A stretch of DNA of 64,000 bases, from NCBI GenBank assembly GCA_020725025.1, contig DYFV01000011.1, forward strand, positions 32,810-96,809, written 5' to 3'. Below are positions 36,635-44,487 of the stretch, one piece after another (positions within the stretch are counted from its first letter, which is position 1; the number at the start of each line of letters is the position of its first letter). Origin of the DNA: Azoarcus sp. (GTDB taxonomy: Bacteria > Pseudomonadota > Gammaproteobacteria > Burkholderiales > Rhodocyclaceae). The notes beneath the pieces are model-generated. The model saw only the letters and a program-made list of their open reading frames with translations. It did no database searches and had not been told where the DNA came from. A program made the position numbers and the translations under genes.

Positions 36635-37494
36635 CCGTAGCGCGAGCCGCGCCGCGGCGCCGGCGGTTCCTTGCGCTTGTAGCCCCGCGCCTCGTCGCGC
36701 AGCTCCGGGGCGATGGCGAGGTGCTCGGTCGCGAGGCCCTTCTCGCGCAGCCTGCGGGCGATGAATTCCATGTCCTCGTCGGTCACGCCGCGCTCGGCAC
36801 GGTCGCGGCGCGCCTTGTGGAGTGCGCGTTGGGCGCGCAGCTCGCGCGCGGGGAGCGCGCCCGCGATCGCGTCCTGGGCTACGGCGGCGGCGAGGATGCG
36901 CGCAAGGGCGAGGTAGGGATTTGGCAGGCCCGCGTGTTGCCGGCCGTATTCCTCCAGGTCGCGCACGAAAGGCGGCAGCCAGCGAGCCACGTAATCGTGG
37001 AGAAAGCGCTCGGGGCGGACCTCCGGCGCCGGTGTGCCGGCCGCCATCGCCTCGGCGCTCCGGAAGTACAGCCAGGCCACGAATTCGAGTTGGACCGAGA
37101 GGTGGTCCGAGAGGTCCCGGAAGTCGGTACTGCGATCGACGCCGCAGCGGCGGTAGTGCGCCTCCATCGCCAGCACCGTGCCGCCGTTGACGGTGCCGTC
37201 CAGATAGGCGGCGGTGTTCAGGTGGACCGCGCGCGGCGGCGCGAGGAAGAGACCGCTGTAGAGCCTGAGGAGCGTGGCGTGATCGGCGATGCGCCCCATC
37301 TCGGCCCGGTATTGCGCGAGCTCGGCGGCAAAGGGGTAGCCGAGGGCCTCGCCCAGCGATTCGAGGTCGTCCGCGAGCGCAGCCTGCAGGGCCTCGTGCG
37401 CCGCCGGGCGCTGCGGGGTGAGGAAGGCGCGCGCGAGGCACAGGTAGAACTCGCCGCGTTCGGCGTGGGATTCGAGGTTTCGTGCGTCCATCAT
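36631..37494 (-). CDS. arxD: Molybdoenzyme chaperone, TorD family (ArxD)
   Basis: This 287-residue cytoplasmic protein of the TorD/DmsD chaperone family probably binds the Tat signal of ArxA and helps insert the Mo cofactor. Family-like segments are YSGLFLAPPRAVHLNTAAYLDG (about 79-100), LSDHLSVQLEFVAWLYFRS, LHDYVARWLPPFVRDLEEYG and NPYLALARILAAAV. The last 60 residues are a charged extension. It is the last intact member of arxB2-A-B1-C-D. Confidence 0.85.
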   Translation of the reverse strand: MMDARNLESHAERGEFYLCLARAFLTPQRPAAHEALQAALADDLESLGEALGYPFAAELAQYRAEMGRIADHATLLRLYSGLFLAPPRAVHLNTAAYLDGTVNGGTVLAMEAHYRRCGVDRSTDFRDLSDHLSVQLEFVAWLYFRSAEAMAAGTPAPEVRPERFLHDYVARWLPPFVRDLEEYGRQHAGLPNPYLALARILAAAVAQDAIAGALPARELRAQRALHKARRDRAERGVTDEDMEFIARRLREKGLATEHLAIAPELRDEARGYKRKEPPAPRRGSRYG

Positions 37495-37548
37495 GTTCCT
37501 TCCCGGGTAAGGCCCGGGGCCGGTGCGAGCGGCCCCGGGCGGGGTCGC

Positions 37549-38673
37549 TCACTCCTGCGGCGCGGCCTCGAGCCTGAGCAGCTTCTCGCCCAGGGCCCAG
37601 CCGAGGAAGGCGATGGAGAACGCGAGCAGCGTCAGCATCCACTCCGTCGTCGAGGGGCTGTAGGCGATCAGGTCGGGCACCCAGGCGCCCTTGAACAGCG
37701 GGACGATCTGGCCGCCGATCACGAAGTCGTAGCGATCGATGAAGAAGGCGACGATCACCATGACCGCCGCGGCCGGGAGCGCCCGGCGTTCGAGCAGCAG
37801 GTAGAACGCACCCACGAGCAGCGCCGCTTCGAGCCAGAACCAGGGGGAGGCGACGATCGCGTCCCACGCCTGCATCCCGTCGGCGTTGCTCCACAGCCCG
37901 ATCACGGCGCGGTAGCCGATCACGAGGATGGTCACGCCGAGCAGGGCCGCGAAGGCCGTCGGCAGGGGGCCGGTCACGAGGCTCTTCACCTTCTCGGGCA
38001 TCGCCGATTCGTCCCCGTAGGTCAGGTAGGTGACCAGCAGCGCGAAGGCCGCGCCGGTGCAGGCGGCGGTGAGGATGAAGTAGAGCGGCACCAGGTTGCC
38101 GAACCACATCGGGCGCATCGCCATGGCACCGAAGGCCATGCCCAGCATGCCCCCGGCGAGGAGCTCGGTGACGAGCGCCGCCAGCCCGATCTTCCTGCTC
38201 GTCCCGCTATCCCAGTCGCCGGCGTGGATGCGCAGGAACTTGAGGATGCCCAGCACCAGGAACACCGCGTAGAACACGCCCATCCAGTTCAGCGGCGACA
38301 GCGGCTGGAAGTTGAGCGGGATCGCCCAGAGCATGCGCAGCGGGTTGCCCAGCTCCAGCGCGAGCGAGGCGAAGCCGGCCACCAGGGTGACCAGCGACAG
38401 CCATACGCAGCGCTTGGCGATGGGATACCACGCCTTGTTGCCGAAGGTCATCGCGAGCGAGGCGACCAGCGTGAGGCCGGTCGAGGCGAGCGCGAAGAAC
38501 ACGTAGTTGACCACCGGCAGGCCCCAGGTGACGCCGTCGCTGCCGGTATTGAACGCCGAATGCCCGTCGGCCATGAGTCCGGTCATGGCCATGGCGAGGC
38601 TCACGACCAGGCCGACGAGACCGGCCACCATGACCGGCATGACCGGTCCGCGCGCTTGTGCTTGTGTCGTCAT
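37549..38673 (-). CDS. arxC: Membrane subunit of arsenite oxidase, NrfD/PsrC family (ArxC)
   Basis: This 374-residue integral membrane protein has about nine or ten helices and exchanges electrons between the Fe-S subunit and the quinone pool. NrfD-type features include LALELGNPLRMLWAI and ending LPNFQPLSPLNWMGVFY-like text in the first half, and FFIDRYDFVIGGQIVPLF near the end. The start at 38673 follows GAAGGAGACTCGAAC. For arsenite oxidation electrons would flow from ArxAB into quinone, the reverse of arsenate respiration. Confidence 0.87.
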   Translation of the reverse strand: MTTQAQARGPVMPVMVAGLVGLVVSLAMAMTGLMADGHSAFNTGSDGVTWGLPVVNYVFFALASTGLTLVASLAMTFGNKAWYPIAKRCVWLSLVTLVAGFASLALELGNPLRMLWAIPLNFQPLSPLNWMGVFYAVFLVLGILKFLRIHAGDWDSGTSRKIGLAALVTELLAGGMLGMAFGAMAMRPMWFGNLVPLYFILTAACTGAAFALLVTYLTYGDESAMPEKVKSLVTGPLPTAFAALLGVTILVIGYRAVIGLWSNADGMQAWDAIVASPWFWLEAALLVGAFYLLLERRALPAAAVMVIVAFFIDRYDFVIGGQIVPLFKGAWVPDLIAYSPSTTEWMLTLLAFSIAFLGWALGEKLLRLEAAPQE

Positions 38674-38686
38674 GTTCGAGTCTCCT

Positions 38687-39442
38687 TCACGCCTTGCTGG
38701 AGCGGGTGCCCGGCACGGCGGCGCTGGCGGCACCGCCCCCGGTGAGGTAGTACACCTGCGGCTTGTTGCCGGTGTGATCGAGCAGGCGCGTGCCCTGCTT
38801 GTCCGAGATGAGCCGGTTGACCTCGGAGTTCGGGTTGTCCAGGTCGCCGAAGTAGCGTGCCTTCGGCGCGCAGGTCCGCACGCATGCCGGTACGTACTCG
38901 ACGAGCTCCGGGTTCGACTCGTCGAGGTCGGCGACGCCCTTGGGCGCCTTGCTCACCTTGTGGTAGCAGAAGGTGCACTTCGACACGACGCCGTCGGGCT
39001 GGATGCCGACTCCGTGCTTCGGATCCTGCTGCGGCCCCTTGTACGGCGGATTCCACGACAGCTCGCCGTCGCCCTTGAACACCTCCTTGACGTTGGGCTC
39101 CACCAGCGGCTTCTCGTCGGTGTAGAAGCGCACGCCGTACGGACAGGCGATCATGCAGTACTTGCAGCCGATGCACTTGTCCCAGTCGATCAGCACCACG
39201 CCGTCCTCGGTCTTGTAGGTGGCCCTGGTCGGGCACACATGCATGCACGAGGGCTCCTCGCAGTGCATGCACGGACGCGGGAACCACTTCAGTTGCGGCG
39301 TGGGCTGCTTGCCCTCCGCGTAGTACAGGACGTCCTGGTAGTTCTCGCCCGGCAGGCGGTTGTTCTCCATCTGGCAGGCGGTGCTGCAGGCCTGGCAGCC
39401 GGTGCACTTCTCCAGGTCGATGACCATTCCCCATTTAGCCAT
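38687..39442 (-). CDS. arxB: Arsenite oxidase Fe-S subunit (ArxB1)
   Basis: This 251-residue ferredoxin-type subunit holds four [4Fe-4S] clusters, with cysteine runs CTGCQACSTAC, CMHCEEPSCMHVC, CIGCKYCMIAC and CTFC...CVRTC. It has no signal of its own and should be exported with ArxA by the Tat system. It lies 13 bp after arxA and 13 bp before arxC. The same subunit type occurs in polysulfide, DMSO and arsenate respiratory reductases. Confidence 0.9.
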   Translation of the reverse strand: MAKWGMVIDLEKCTGCQACSTACQMENNRLPGENYQDVLYYAEGKQPTPQLKWFPRPCMHCEEPSCMHVCPTRATYKTEDGVVLIDWDKCIGCKYCMIACPYGVRFYTDEKPLVEPNVKEVFKGDGELSWNPPYKGPQQDPKHGVGIQPDGVVSKCTFCYHKVSKAPKGVADLDESNPELVEYVPACVRTCAPKARYFGDLDNPNSEVNRLISDKQGTRLLDHTGNKPQVYYLTGGGAASAAVPGTRSSKA

Positions 39443-39455
39443 TTGAGTCGTCTCC

Positions 39456-41948
39456 TCAAGCCTTCTCGACCGACACCTTGCCGGTGTAGTAGTTGGCCAT
39501 GCCCGAGATGCGGTCGGACTGATTGACGGTGATCTCGTCCACGTGCGCGCCGCGCCCCTTCGCCCAGCGCCCGTGTGCCCAGTGGCCGTGCTCGAAAGGC
39601 AGCACGACGGTGTCGGGACGGGTGAGCTCGGTGACGTGGGCGATGGCGGTGATCTCGCCCAGCGAGGACCTGATGCGGATGCGGTCGCCGTCGGCGATCC
39701 CCTTGGCCCGCGCCACGCTCGGGTGGATGTCGCACAGCGTCTGGCGGTTGCCGCCGGAGGCCGGCTGCTGCAGGGCGATGGCATTGGGCAGGTTGCCGCT
39801 GCGGCCCTCGGCGTGCATGGCGGTCTTGGGCGTGATGAAGTGCAGCTCGCCGCCGCCGGTGTATTTCGGCTCCTCCCAGTGCGGGAAGTTGAACTTGGCC
39901 GGGTCGCGGCCGGTCTTGGCGAGCACCCAGTCGCGCTTGTGGTCCAGATACGAGGACTTGAACTCGAACTTGCCCGAGTCGGTCTTGAGGAGCTTCTTCT
40001 TCACGTCCTCGGCGCTCATCGGGCTGTTCCAGCCCTTGCCGTCCCACTCGAAGAACTCGCCGCGCACCTGGCGCCAGTGGTAGGGCTTCTTGTACCAGAC
40101 GCCCTTCTCGACCCAGCTCTCGAAGCTGTTCACGCCGTTGTCGCCGGGGTCGGACTCGAAGCCCTTGGCGATGTGGCGCAGGATGTTCTCGACGCTCTCG
40201 AGCTTGGCGTAGTACTCCCCGGTGGGGCCCTTGATGCGTTTGCCGATCTCGATCAGCGTGTCGCCGAAGGTGCGGTTGTCGTAGAGCGGCTTGATGGCCG
40301 GGGTGCGGATCTGCGCGAGCGGCCAGCCCTGGAAGGGGTAGGTGGGCGCGTCCTGCCAGCGCTCGAGGTAAGTCGTGTCGGGCAGGATCAGGTCGGCGAA
40401 CATCGCGGTCTCGCCCGGGAAGGGCGAGGTGTCGATGACGAAGACCTCGCCGAGCATCTTCTCCCAGGCGATCGCGTCCGGCGAGGAGAAGATCGGATTG
40501 GTCATGTAGAACATGACCGTGTCCATCTTGTACGGCTTGCCCGCGAGGTGGTTCGCGGGGATCTCCTGCATCATGTTCTTCGCCATCAGGTAGCCGTCCT
40601 CGTGGCCCTTCAGGTCGATGCGCGGCATGTCCTTGTGCGGCCCGCTCTTCGCGTAGTCGTCGAGGTGCTCGTCCGGGTCGGCCGGGGCCGGGCCGTAGGA
40701 CGGCCCCATCTGGTAGGCGAGGCCGCCCTCGGCGAAGAGCGAGCCCACCAGCGCGTTCAGGGAGTGGATCGCCATGCCGTTGAGCACGCCGTTGCTGTGG
40801 TTGTGGGCGCCGCGCTCGAAAAGCGCGATGGCGGGCTTGGTGGTGGCGAACTCCCGTGCCGTCTTGACGATGAGCTCGGCCGGAAGGGTCGTGACGCCGG
40901 CGGCCCACTTCGGCGTGCGCTCCTTGAGCTCGACGTTCCACCACTCCACGAGGCCGTGGGTCCACTTCTCCGCGAAGCTGGCCGGATCGACCGCCTGCCC
41001 GGTCTTGAAGCGGTTCTCGCCGTCGGTGAAGTCGCCGACGAAGCTGCGTTCCCACAGCCCCTCGGTGAGGATCACGTGGGCGATCGCGAGCGCCAGCGCA
41101 CCGTCCGTGCCGGGCTTCAGCAGCAGCGCCCGATCGGCCGCCGCGGCGGTCTGGTTCATGTGCACGTCGACGTAGGTCACGCGCGTCTTGGGCGTCTTCT
41201 CGCCGCGGATGTAGCCCCACACCTGCAGGTTGTTGTTGTACGGGCGGAAGGCCTCGAGGAAGTTCGCGCCGAACATCAGCAGGTAGTTGGCGTTGCGGTA
41301 GTCGTACGAGTTGTACGAGGCGTTGCCGTCGGTGCACTGCTTGGCGAGCACCGAGCCGTCCGAGCACAGGGAGGAGTGGCCGATGCCGACGTTGGGCGAG
41401 CCATACAGCTTGGAGAACGGCGCGAGCGTCACGCCCACGTCGGTGGCGCCCCAACCGCGGCCGAACAGCAGGCCGAAGCGGTGGGATTCGCCCTTGTCGC
41501 GCAGGGCGTTGAGGCGATCGGCCACCGTCTGGTAGGCCTCGTCCCAGGAGATGGGCACGAACTGCGGGTCTTCGTTGCGGCCTTTCTTCGGGTTGCTGCG
41601 CTTCATCGGGCCCTTGAAGCGGTCCGGGTCGTACAGGATGTAGGTGCCCAGGTGCATCTTCGGGCAGCCCTTGCCGTTGGCGATCGGGTGGCCGGCGTTG
41701 CCGTAGATCGCATGCACCCGGCCGTTGGTGGTGTACACGTCGATGCCGCAACGCGCCGGACATTGCGCGCAGATGCTCTTGTTCACCACGGTCGCGCCGT
41801 CGGCGGCGGCGGCGTGGGCTTCCTGCAGCGTGGCGAGACCGCCCACGCCGAGGCCGCCGCTGCCGACTGCCGCGGCGCCCGCGGCAGCGCCGGTGCCGCT
41901 CACCTGCAAAAAGCGGCGCCGGGAAATGGCTTTCTTCAGGATCTCCAT
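39456..41948 (-). CDS. arxA: Anaerobic arsenite oxidase, molybdopterin catalytic subunit (ArxA)
   Basis: This 830-residue DMSO-reductase-family protein has a Tat signal (SRRRFLQVSG at 9-18), a [4Fe-4S] motif C-X2-C-X3-C-X27-C at residues 60-95, LLFGRGWGATD with GRGWG at 163-167, and a probable Mo ligand Cys195 in GHSSLCSDG. The C-X2-C-X3-C-X27-C spacing is that of the ArrA/ArxA branch. GRGWG and the arxB2/arxXSR neighbours favour ArxA (arsenite to arsenate) over ArrA. Two ATGs lie in tandem; the second (41948) has better spacing to AAGGAGG, the first is at 41951. Confidence 0.88.
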   Translation of the reverse strand: MEILKKAISRRRFLQVSGTGAAAGAAAVGSGGLGVGGLATLQEAHAAAADGATVVNKSICAQCPARCGIDVYTTNGRVHAIYGNAGHPIANGKGCPKMHLGTYILYDPDRFKGPMKRSNPKKGRNEDPQFVPISWDEAYQTVADRLNALRDKGESHRFGLLFGRGWGATDVGVTLAPFSKLYGSPNVGIGHSSLCSDGSVLAKQCTDGNASYNSYDYRNANYLLMFGANFLEAFRPYNNNLQVWGYIRGEKTPKTRVTYVDVHMNQTAAAADRALLLKPGTDGALALAIAHVILTEGLWERSFVGDFTDGENRFKTGQAVDPASFAEKWTHGLVEWWNVELKERTPKWAAGVTTLPAELIVKTAREFATTKPAIALFERGAHNHSNGVLNGMAIHSLNALVGSLFAEGGLAYQMGPSYGPAPADPDEHLDDYAKSGPHKDMPRIDLKGHEDGYLMAKNMMQEIPANHLAGKPYKMDTVMFYMTNPIFSSPDAIAWEKMLGEVFVIDTSPFPGETAMFADLILPDTTYLERWQDAPTYPFQGWPLAQIRTPAIKPLYDNRTFGDTLIEIGKRIKGPTGEYYAKLESVENILRHIAKGFESDPGDNGVNSFESWVEKGVWYKKPYHWRQVRGEFFEWDGKGWNSPMSAEDVKKKLLKTDSGKFEFKSSYLDHKRDWVLAKTGRDPAKFNFPHWEEPKYTGGGELHFITPKTAMHAEGRSGNLPNAIALQQPASGGNRQTLCDIHPSVARAKGIADGDRIRIRSSLGEITAIAHVTELTRPDTVVLPFEHGHWAHGRWAKGRGAHVDEITVNQSDRISGMANYYTGKVSVEKA

Positions 41949-42010
41949 CATGCTCCTCCTTGGAACTGCGTTAGGCGTTGTTCCTGTTGTTCGACGCATC
42001 GGCCGGTGTC

Positions 42011-43258
42011 TCAGGGCGGATCGGGCGACGCGACCGGCTCTCCGTGCGGGGGGTGGAAAAGTGCGAAACCGGCCCGCGCGAGACGGGCGGACTTGCTGCA
42101 GCGCTCGCATGGCGCGTCCCGCTCCGCGCCGCGGACGGGCGCGCCGCAGCGCGGGCATTCGTGCTGGGCGACCTCGGCGAGGCGCTGCGGTCCGGCGACG
42201 AACTCGCGCCAGGCCGGCGGCTCTAGGGTGAGCGCCTGCTCGGGGCAGACCCGTGCGCAGGCCCCGCAGGCGATGCACTGCCACGGGTCGAATTGCAGCG
42301 CGACCGAGCGAGGACGACGTTCCAGGAGCAGCGCGCCGCTCGGGCAGGCGCGGGCGCAGGTCCCGTGGGCCTGGCAGGCCGCGCCCGCGGTGAGCCGCGG
42401 CAGGCGCGCCGCGGCGGGCCTGCCGCGCCCGTGGCGGCGGGCGATCTCGAGCGCGGCGAGGCGCATTTCGGTGCCGCGCGAAACGGGCACGGCGGTGCGG
42501 GGACGGGGCAAGTGGTCCTGCGCGCGGCCGTGCGGCGCGATGGCGGGCGCCGCGTGGACGACCCCGGCGGAGAACGCGCGCGACAGGCCCGCGAAGAAGG
42601 CGCGGCGGCCGGTCGGCGGTTTCGCCGACCGGTCCCCGGCGAGCCGGTTACCGTCCGGTAACGAGGGGGCGGCGAGGCGCTCCGGCAGGGCGCCGGCGGG
42701 GAGGCCGGCGGCGGCGAGGGCGCGGCGCGCGTGCTCCAGCACCGGACCGACCGGATCCGCCCGGCCGGCCGTGGTCGGACAGCGCTCGCAATCTGCGCCC
42801 ACGACGAGCCGGATCGGCGCGCCGTCGCAGGCAAGCGCGAGGCGCAGGTAGTCGTTGGCGGTGAGGGCGCCGAGACAGGGGAGACGCCGGATGCGGCCGT
42901 CGGCCGTGGCCGGCGAACCGGCCACGCGGCCGCAGGCGAGGGTGAGCGGCGTGCCGGGCGACGGAGCGACGATCTCGCAGCCCTCGACCACCAGCGCCGC
43001 GGTCGGGCATCGCGCCGCGCACAGACCGCAGGCGGTGCAGCGTGCCGGGTCCAACTCCAGCGTCCCCTCGCCGGGCGCGAGGCAGTCGTGCGGGCAGGCC
43101 TGTGCGCACTCGTCGCATCCCACGTAGGGTTTGTTGAGGTGCAGGCAGGAACGGGCGCGCAGCCCGACGGGCGCGAGGGCGTGCAGCCGTCGAAATCCGC
43201 CATCGAGGTGGGATGCGTGGGCGGGGGACGGCTCGGGACGGTGCTGACTCGCGTTCAT
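42011..43258 (-). CDS. arxB2: Ferredoxin-like Fe-S protein of the arx operon (ArxB2)
   Basis: This 415-residue protein has four cysteine clusters for [4Fe-4S] centres: CDECAQACPHDC and CTACGLCAARC in the N-terminal third, CQAHGTCARAC and CIACGACARVC in the C-terminal third. A zinc-ribbon-like CPRCGAP...CERC ends the fold. The middle contains LRLALACDGAPIRLVVG. It resembles NapF/NapH-like ferredoxins and is the first gene of the arx operon, as in other arx islands. Its exact electron-transfer role is unknown. A GTTAC-N6-GTAAC site lies within the gene at 42647-42662. Confidence 0.85.
   Translation of the reverse strand: MNASQHRPEPSPAHASHLDGGFRRLHALAPVGLRARSCLHLNKPYVGCDECAQACPHDCLAPGEGTLELDPARCTACGLCAARCPTAALVVEGCEIVAPSPGTPLTLACGRVAGSPATADGRIRRLPCLGALTANDYLRLALACDGAPIRLVVGADCERCPTTAGRADPVGPVLEHARRALAAAGLPAGALPERLAAPSLPDGNRLAGDRSAKPPTGRRAFFAGLSRAFSAGVVHAAPAIAPHGRAQDHLPRPRTAVPVSRGTEMRLAALEIARRHGRGRPAAARLPRLTAGAACQAHGTCARACPSGALLLERRPRSVALQFDPWQCIACGACARVCPEQALTLEPPAWREFVAGPQRLAEVAQHECPRCGAPVRGAERDAPCERCSKSARLARAGFALFHPPHGEPVASPDPP
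42647..42662. promoter_or_regulatory. Third GTTAC-N6-GTAAC palindrome, inside arxB2
   Basis: GTTAC-CGTCCG-GTAAC lies in the coding region of arxB2, about 630 bp downstream of the predicted arx promoter. Its right flank TCCGGTAACGAG-GGGGCGGCG is nearly the same as that of the upstream site at 43415-43430, which suggests common descent or function. Confidence 0.45.
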
Positions 43259-43289
43259 GGATGTTCGCCGAGGTGGGTGCAGGGCTCAC

Positions 43290-43306
43290 TGCAGAAACCG
43301 GGCCAA
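43290..43306 (-). promoter_or_regulatory. Sigma54 promoter of arxB2AB1CD
   Basis: Read on the minus strand, TTGGCCCGGTTTCTGCA matches the sigma54 consensus YTGGCACG-N4-TTGCW with two mismatches and correct GG/GC spacing. Initiation would be about 20 bp before the arxB2 ATG. It fits the fact that ArxR carries GAFTGA. Confidence 0.7.
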
Positions 43307-43370
43307 TGCCCATAACGCCATGTCGACTAAGGGGTTTCAGGTAGTGCGGCGAGCGGGCGGGGAGAAGGCG

Positions 43371-43386
43371 GTTACGAGGCGGTAAC
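43371..43386. promoter_or_regulatory. Putative ArxR enhancer site 1
   Basis: GTTAC-GAGGCG-GTAAC, a perfect dyad in the arxB2-arxX intergenic region, about 75 bp upstream of the sigma54 promoter. Confidence 0.65.
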
Positions 43387-43414
43387 CGGTTTTCCCCCCG
43401 TTTGAAATCAATTT

Positions 43415-43430
43415 GTTACGATCCGGTAAC
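43415..43430. promoter_or_regulatory. Putative ArxR enhancer site 2
   Basis: GTTAC-GATCCG-GTAAC, a second perfect dyad exactly 44 bp (about four helical turns) from site 1, so two activator dimers would sit on the same face of the DNA. Confidence 0.65.
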
Positions 43431-43561
43431 GAGTGGGGGCGGCGCTTGCCGGATCCCCCGCGGCGGCGCCGCCGCGGCCAGCCGGCACGAGAGGGGCATG
43501 AATCCTGCGTGGCGGATCGGGCATGCAATGGGATCGGATGCCACGGGGAAGGGCGAATCGC

Positions 43562-44473
43562 ATGACGAGAGAGTCTTGTTCCGCACGCCACGGTCCAGCG
43601 CGCACCATGGATCGCCGCGCCGCGCTGTGCCGGCTGGGCGCCTGTCTCGCATTGCCGGTCCTGGCGAGAGGCGCGTACGGGCAGGCGGGCGAGGAGCCGG
43701 TCCGCATCGGGCTCACGCCGGTCTTTCTCGACGACCAGGTGGGCTTCGTGGCGTCCTGGCGCGAGTATTTCGCGCAGTCCATGGGCCGGGCGGTCGAGTT
43801 CGTCCAGCGCGGCAGCTATCGCGAGGTAGTGGACCTGATGCGCCAGGGGAAACTCGACTTCGCCTGGCTGTGCGGTTACCCCTATGTGCGCGGGCGGCAG
43901 TGGTTCCGCCTCTTGGCGGTGCCGACCTTTCAGGGCGAGCCCCTCTACCACTCCTACCTGATCGTCCCCGCGAGCGACACCACGACCGCCTCGATCTTCG
44001 ACCTGCGCGCCCGGATCTTCGCCTTCTCCGATCCGGATTCGAACTCGGGCTATCTGTATCCGAATTACCAGCTGGTGCAGGCGAAGGCTTCGCCGGCCCA
44101 GTTCTTCAGGCGCACCTTCTTCACCTACGCGCACAAGAAGGTGGTCGAGGCGGTCGGACTGAAGATCGCGCAGGGCGGCGCCGTCGACGGTTACGTGTGG
44201 GAGACGCTGCGGCTGCGCCACCCCAAGCTCACCGCCCGCACCCGCGTCGCCGACCGCTCGCCGGCGTTCGGCTTTCCGCCCTTCGTGGCGGCCCCCTTCG
44301 TACCGCCGGCGCTGTTCGCGCAGATGCAGGAGATCCTGCTCGCGATGCACGAGGACGCGGCCGGCGCGGCGATCCTGCGCCAGCTCAACCTGGACCGCTT
44401 CGAGGTCGGCGCGCCGTCGCTCTATGCGGACATCGAGCGCATGGTCCAGGCCGTGGGCGATCCGGTCACCTGA
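43562..44473 (+). CDS. arxX: Periplasmic arsenite-sensing binding protein (ArxX), PhnD-like
   Basis: This 303-residue protein has a long N-terminal region with a twin-arginine-like signal (MDRRAALCRLGACLALPVLARGAYG), then a PhnD/phosphonate-type binding fold: IGLTPVFLDDQVGF, RGSYREVVDLMRQGKLDFAWLCGYPYV and FSDPDSNSGYLYPNYQL. In arx and aio systems such proteins bind As(III) and signal to the adjacent kinase. GAAGGGC precedes the ATG at 43562; the ATG at 43607 is the alternative. It is divergent from arxB2 and 14 bp before arxS. Confidence 0.83.
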   Translation: MTRESCSARHGPARTMDRRAALCRLGACLALPVLARGAYGQAGEEPVRIGLTPVFLDDQVGFVASWREYFAQSMGRAVEFVQRGSYREVVDLMRQGKLDFAWLCGYPYVRGRQWFRLLAVPTFQGEPLYHSYLIVPASDTTTASIFDLRARIFAFSDPDSNSGYLYPNYQLVQAKASPAQFFRRTFFTYAHKKVVEAVGLKIAQGGAVDGYVWETLRLRHPKLTARTRVADRSPAFGFPPFVAAPFVPPALFAQMQEILLAMHEDAAGAAILRQLNLDRFEVGAPSLYADIERMVQAVGDPVT

Positions 44474-44487
44474 GGAACTTGGACATC

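Noticed and set aside
39456..41948. ArrA (respiratory arsenate reductase) or polysulfide reductase as the identity of the Mo enzyme
   Set aside because: The GRGWG motif, arxB2 in front and the divergent XSR genes fit ArxA better; a tree would settle it.
43500..43561. GG/GC spaced sequences resembling a sigma54 promoter for arxX
   Set aside because: The spacing between GG and GC is 9 or 12, not 10.
43607..44473. Shorter arxX start at the MDRRAAL methionine
   Set aside because: It has no ribosome-binding site; the 43562 ATG has one, although the signal peptide itself begins near 43607. Kept as an alternative only.
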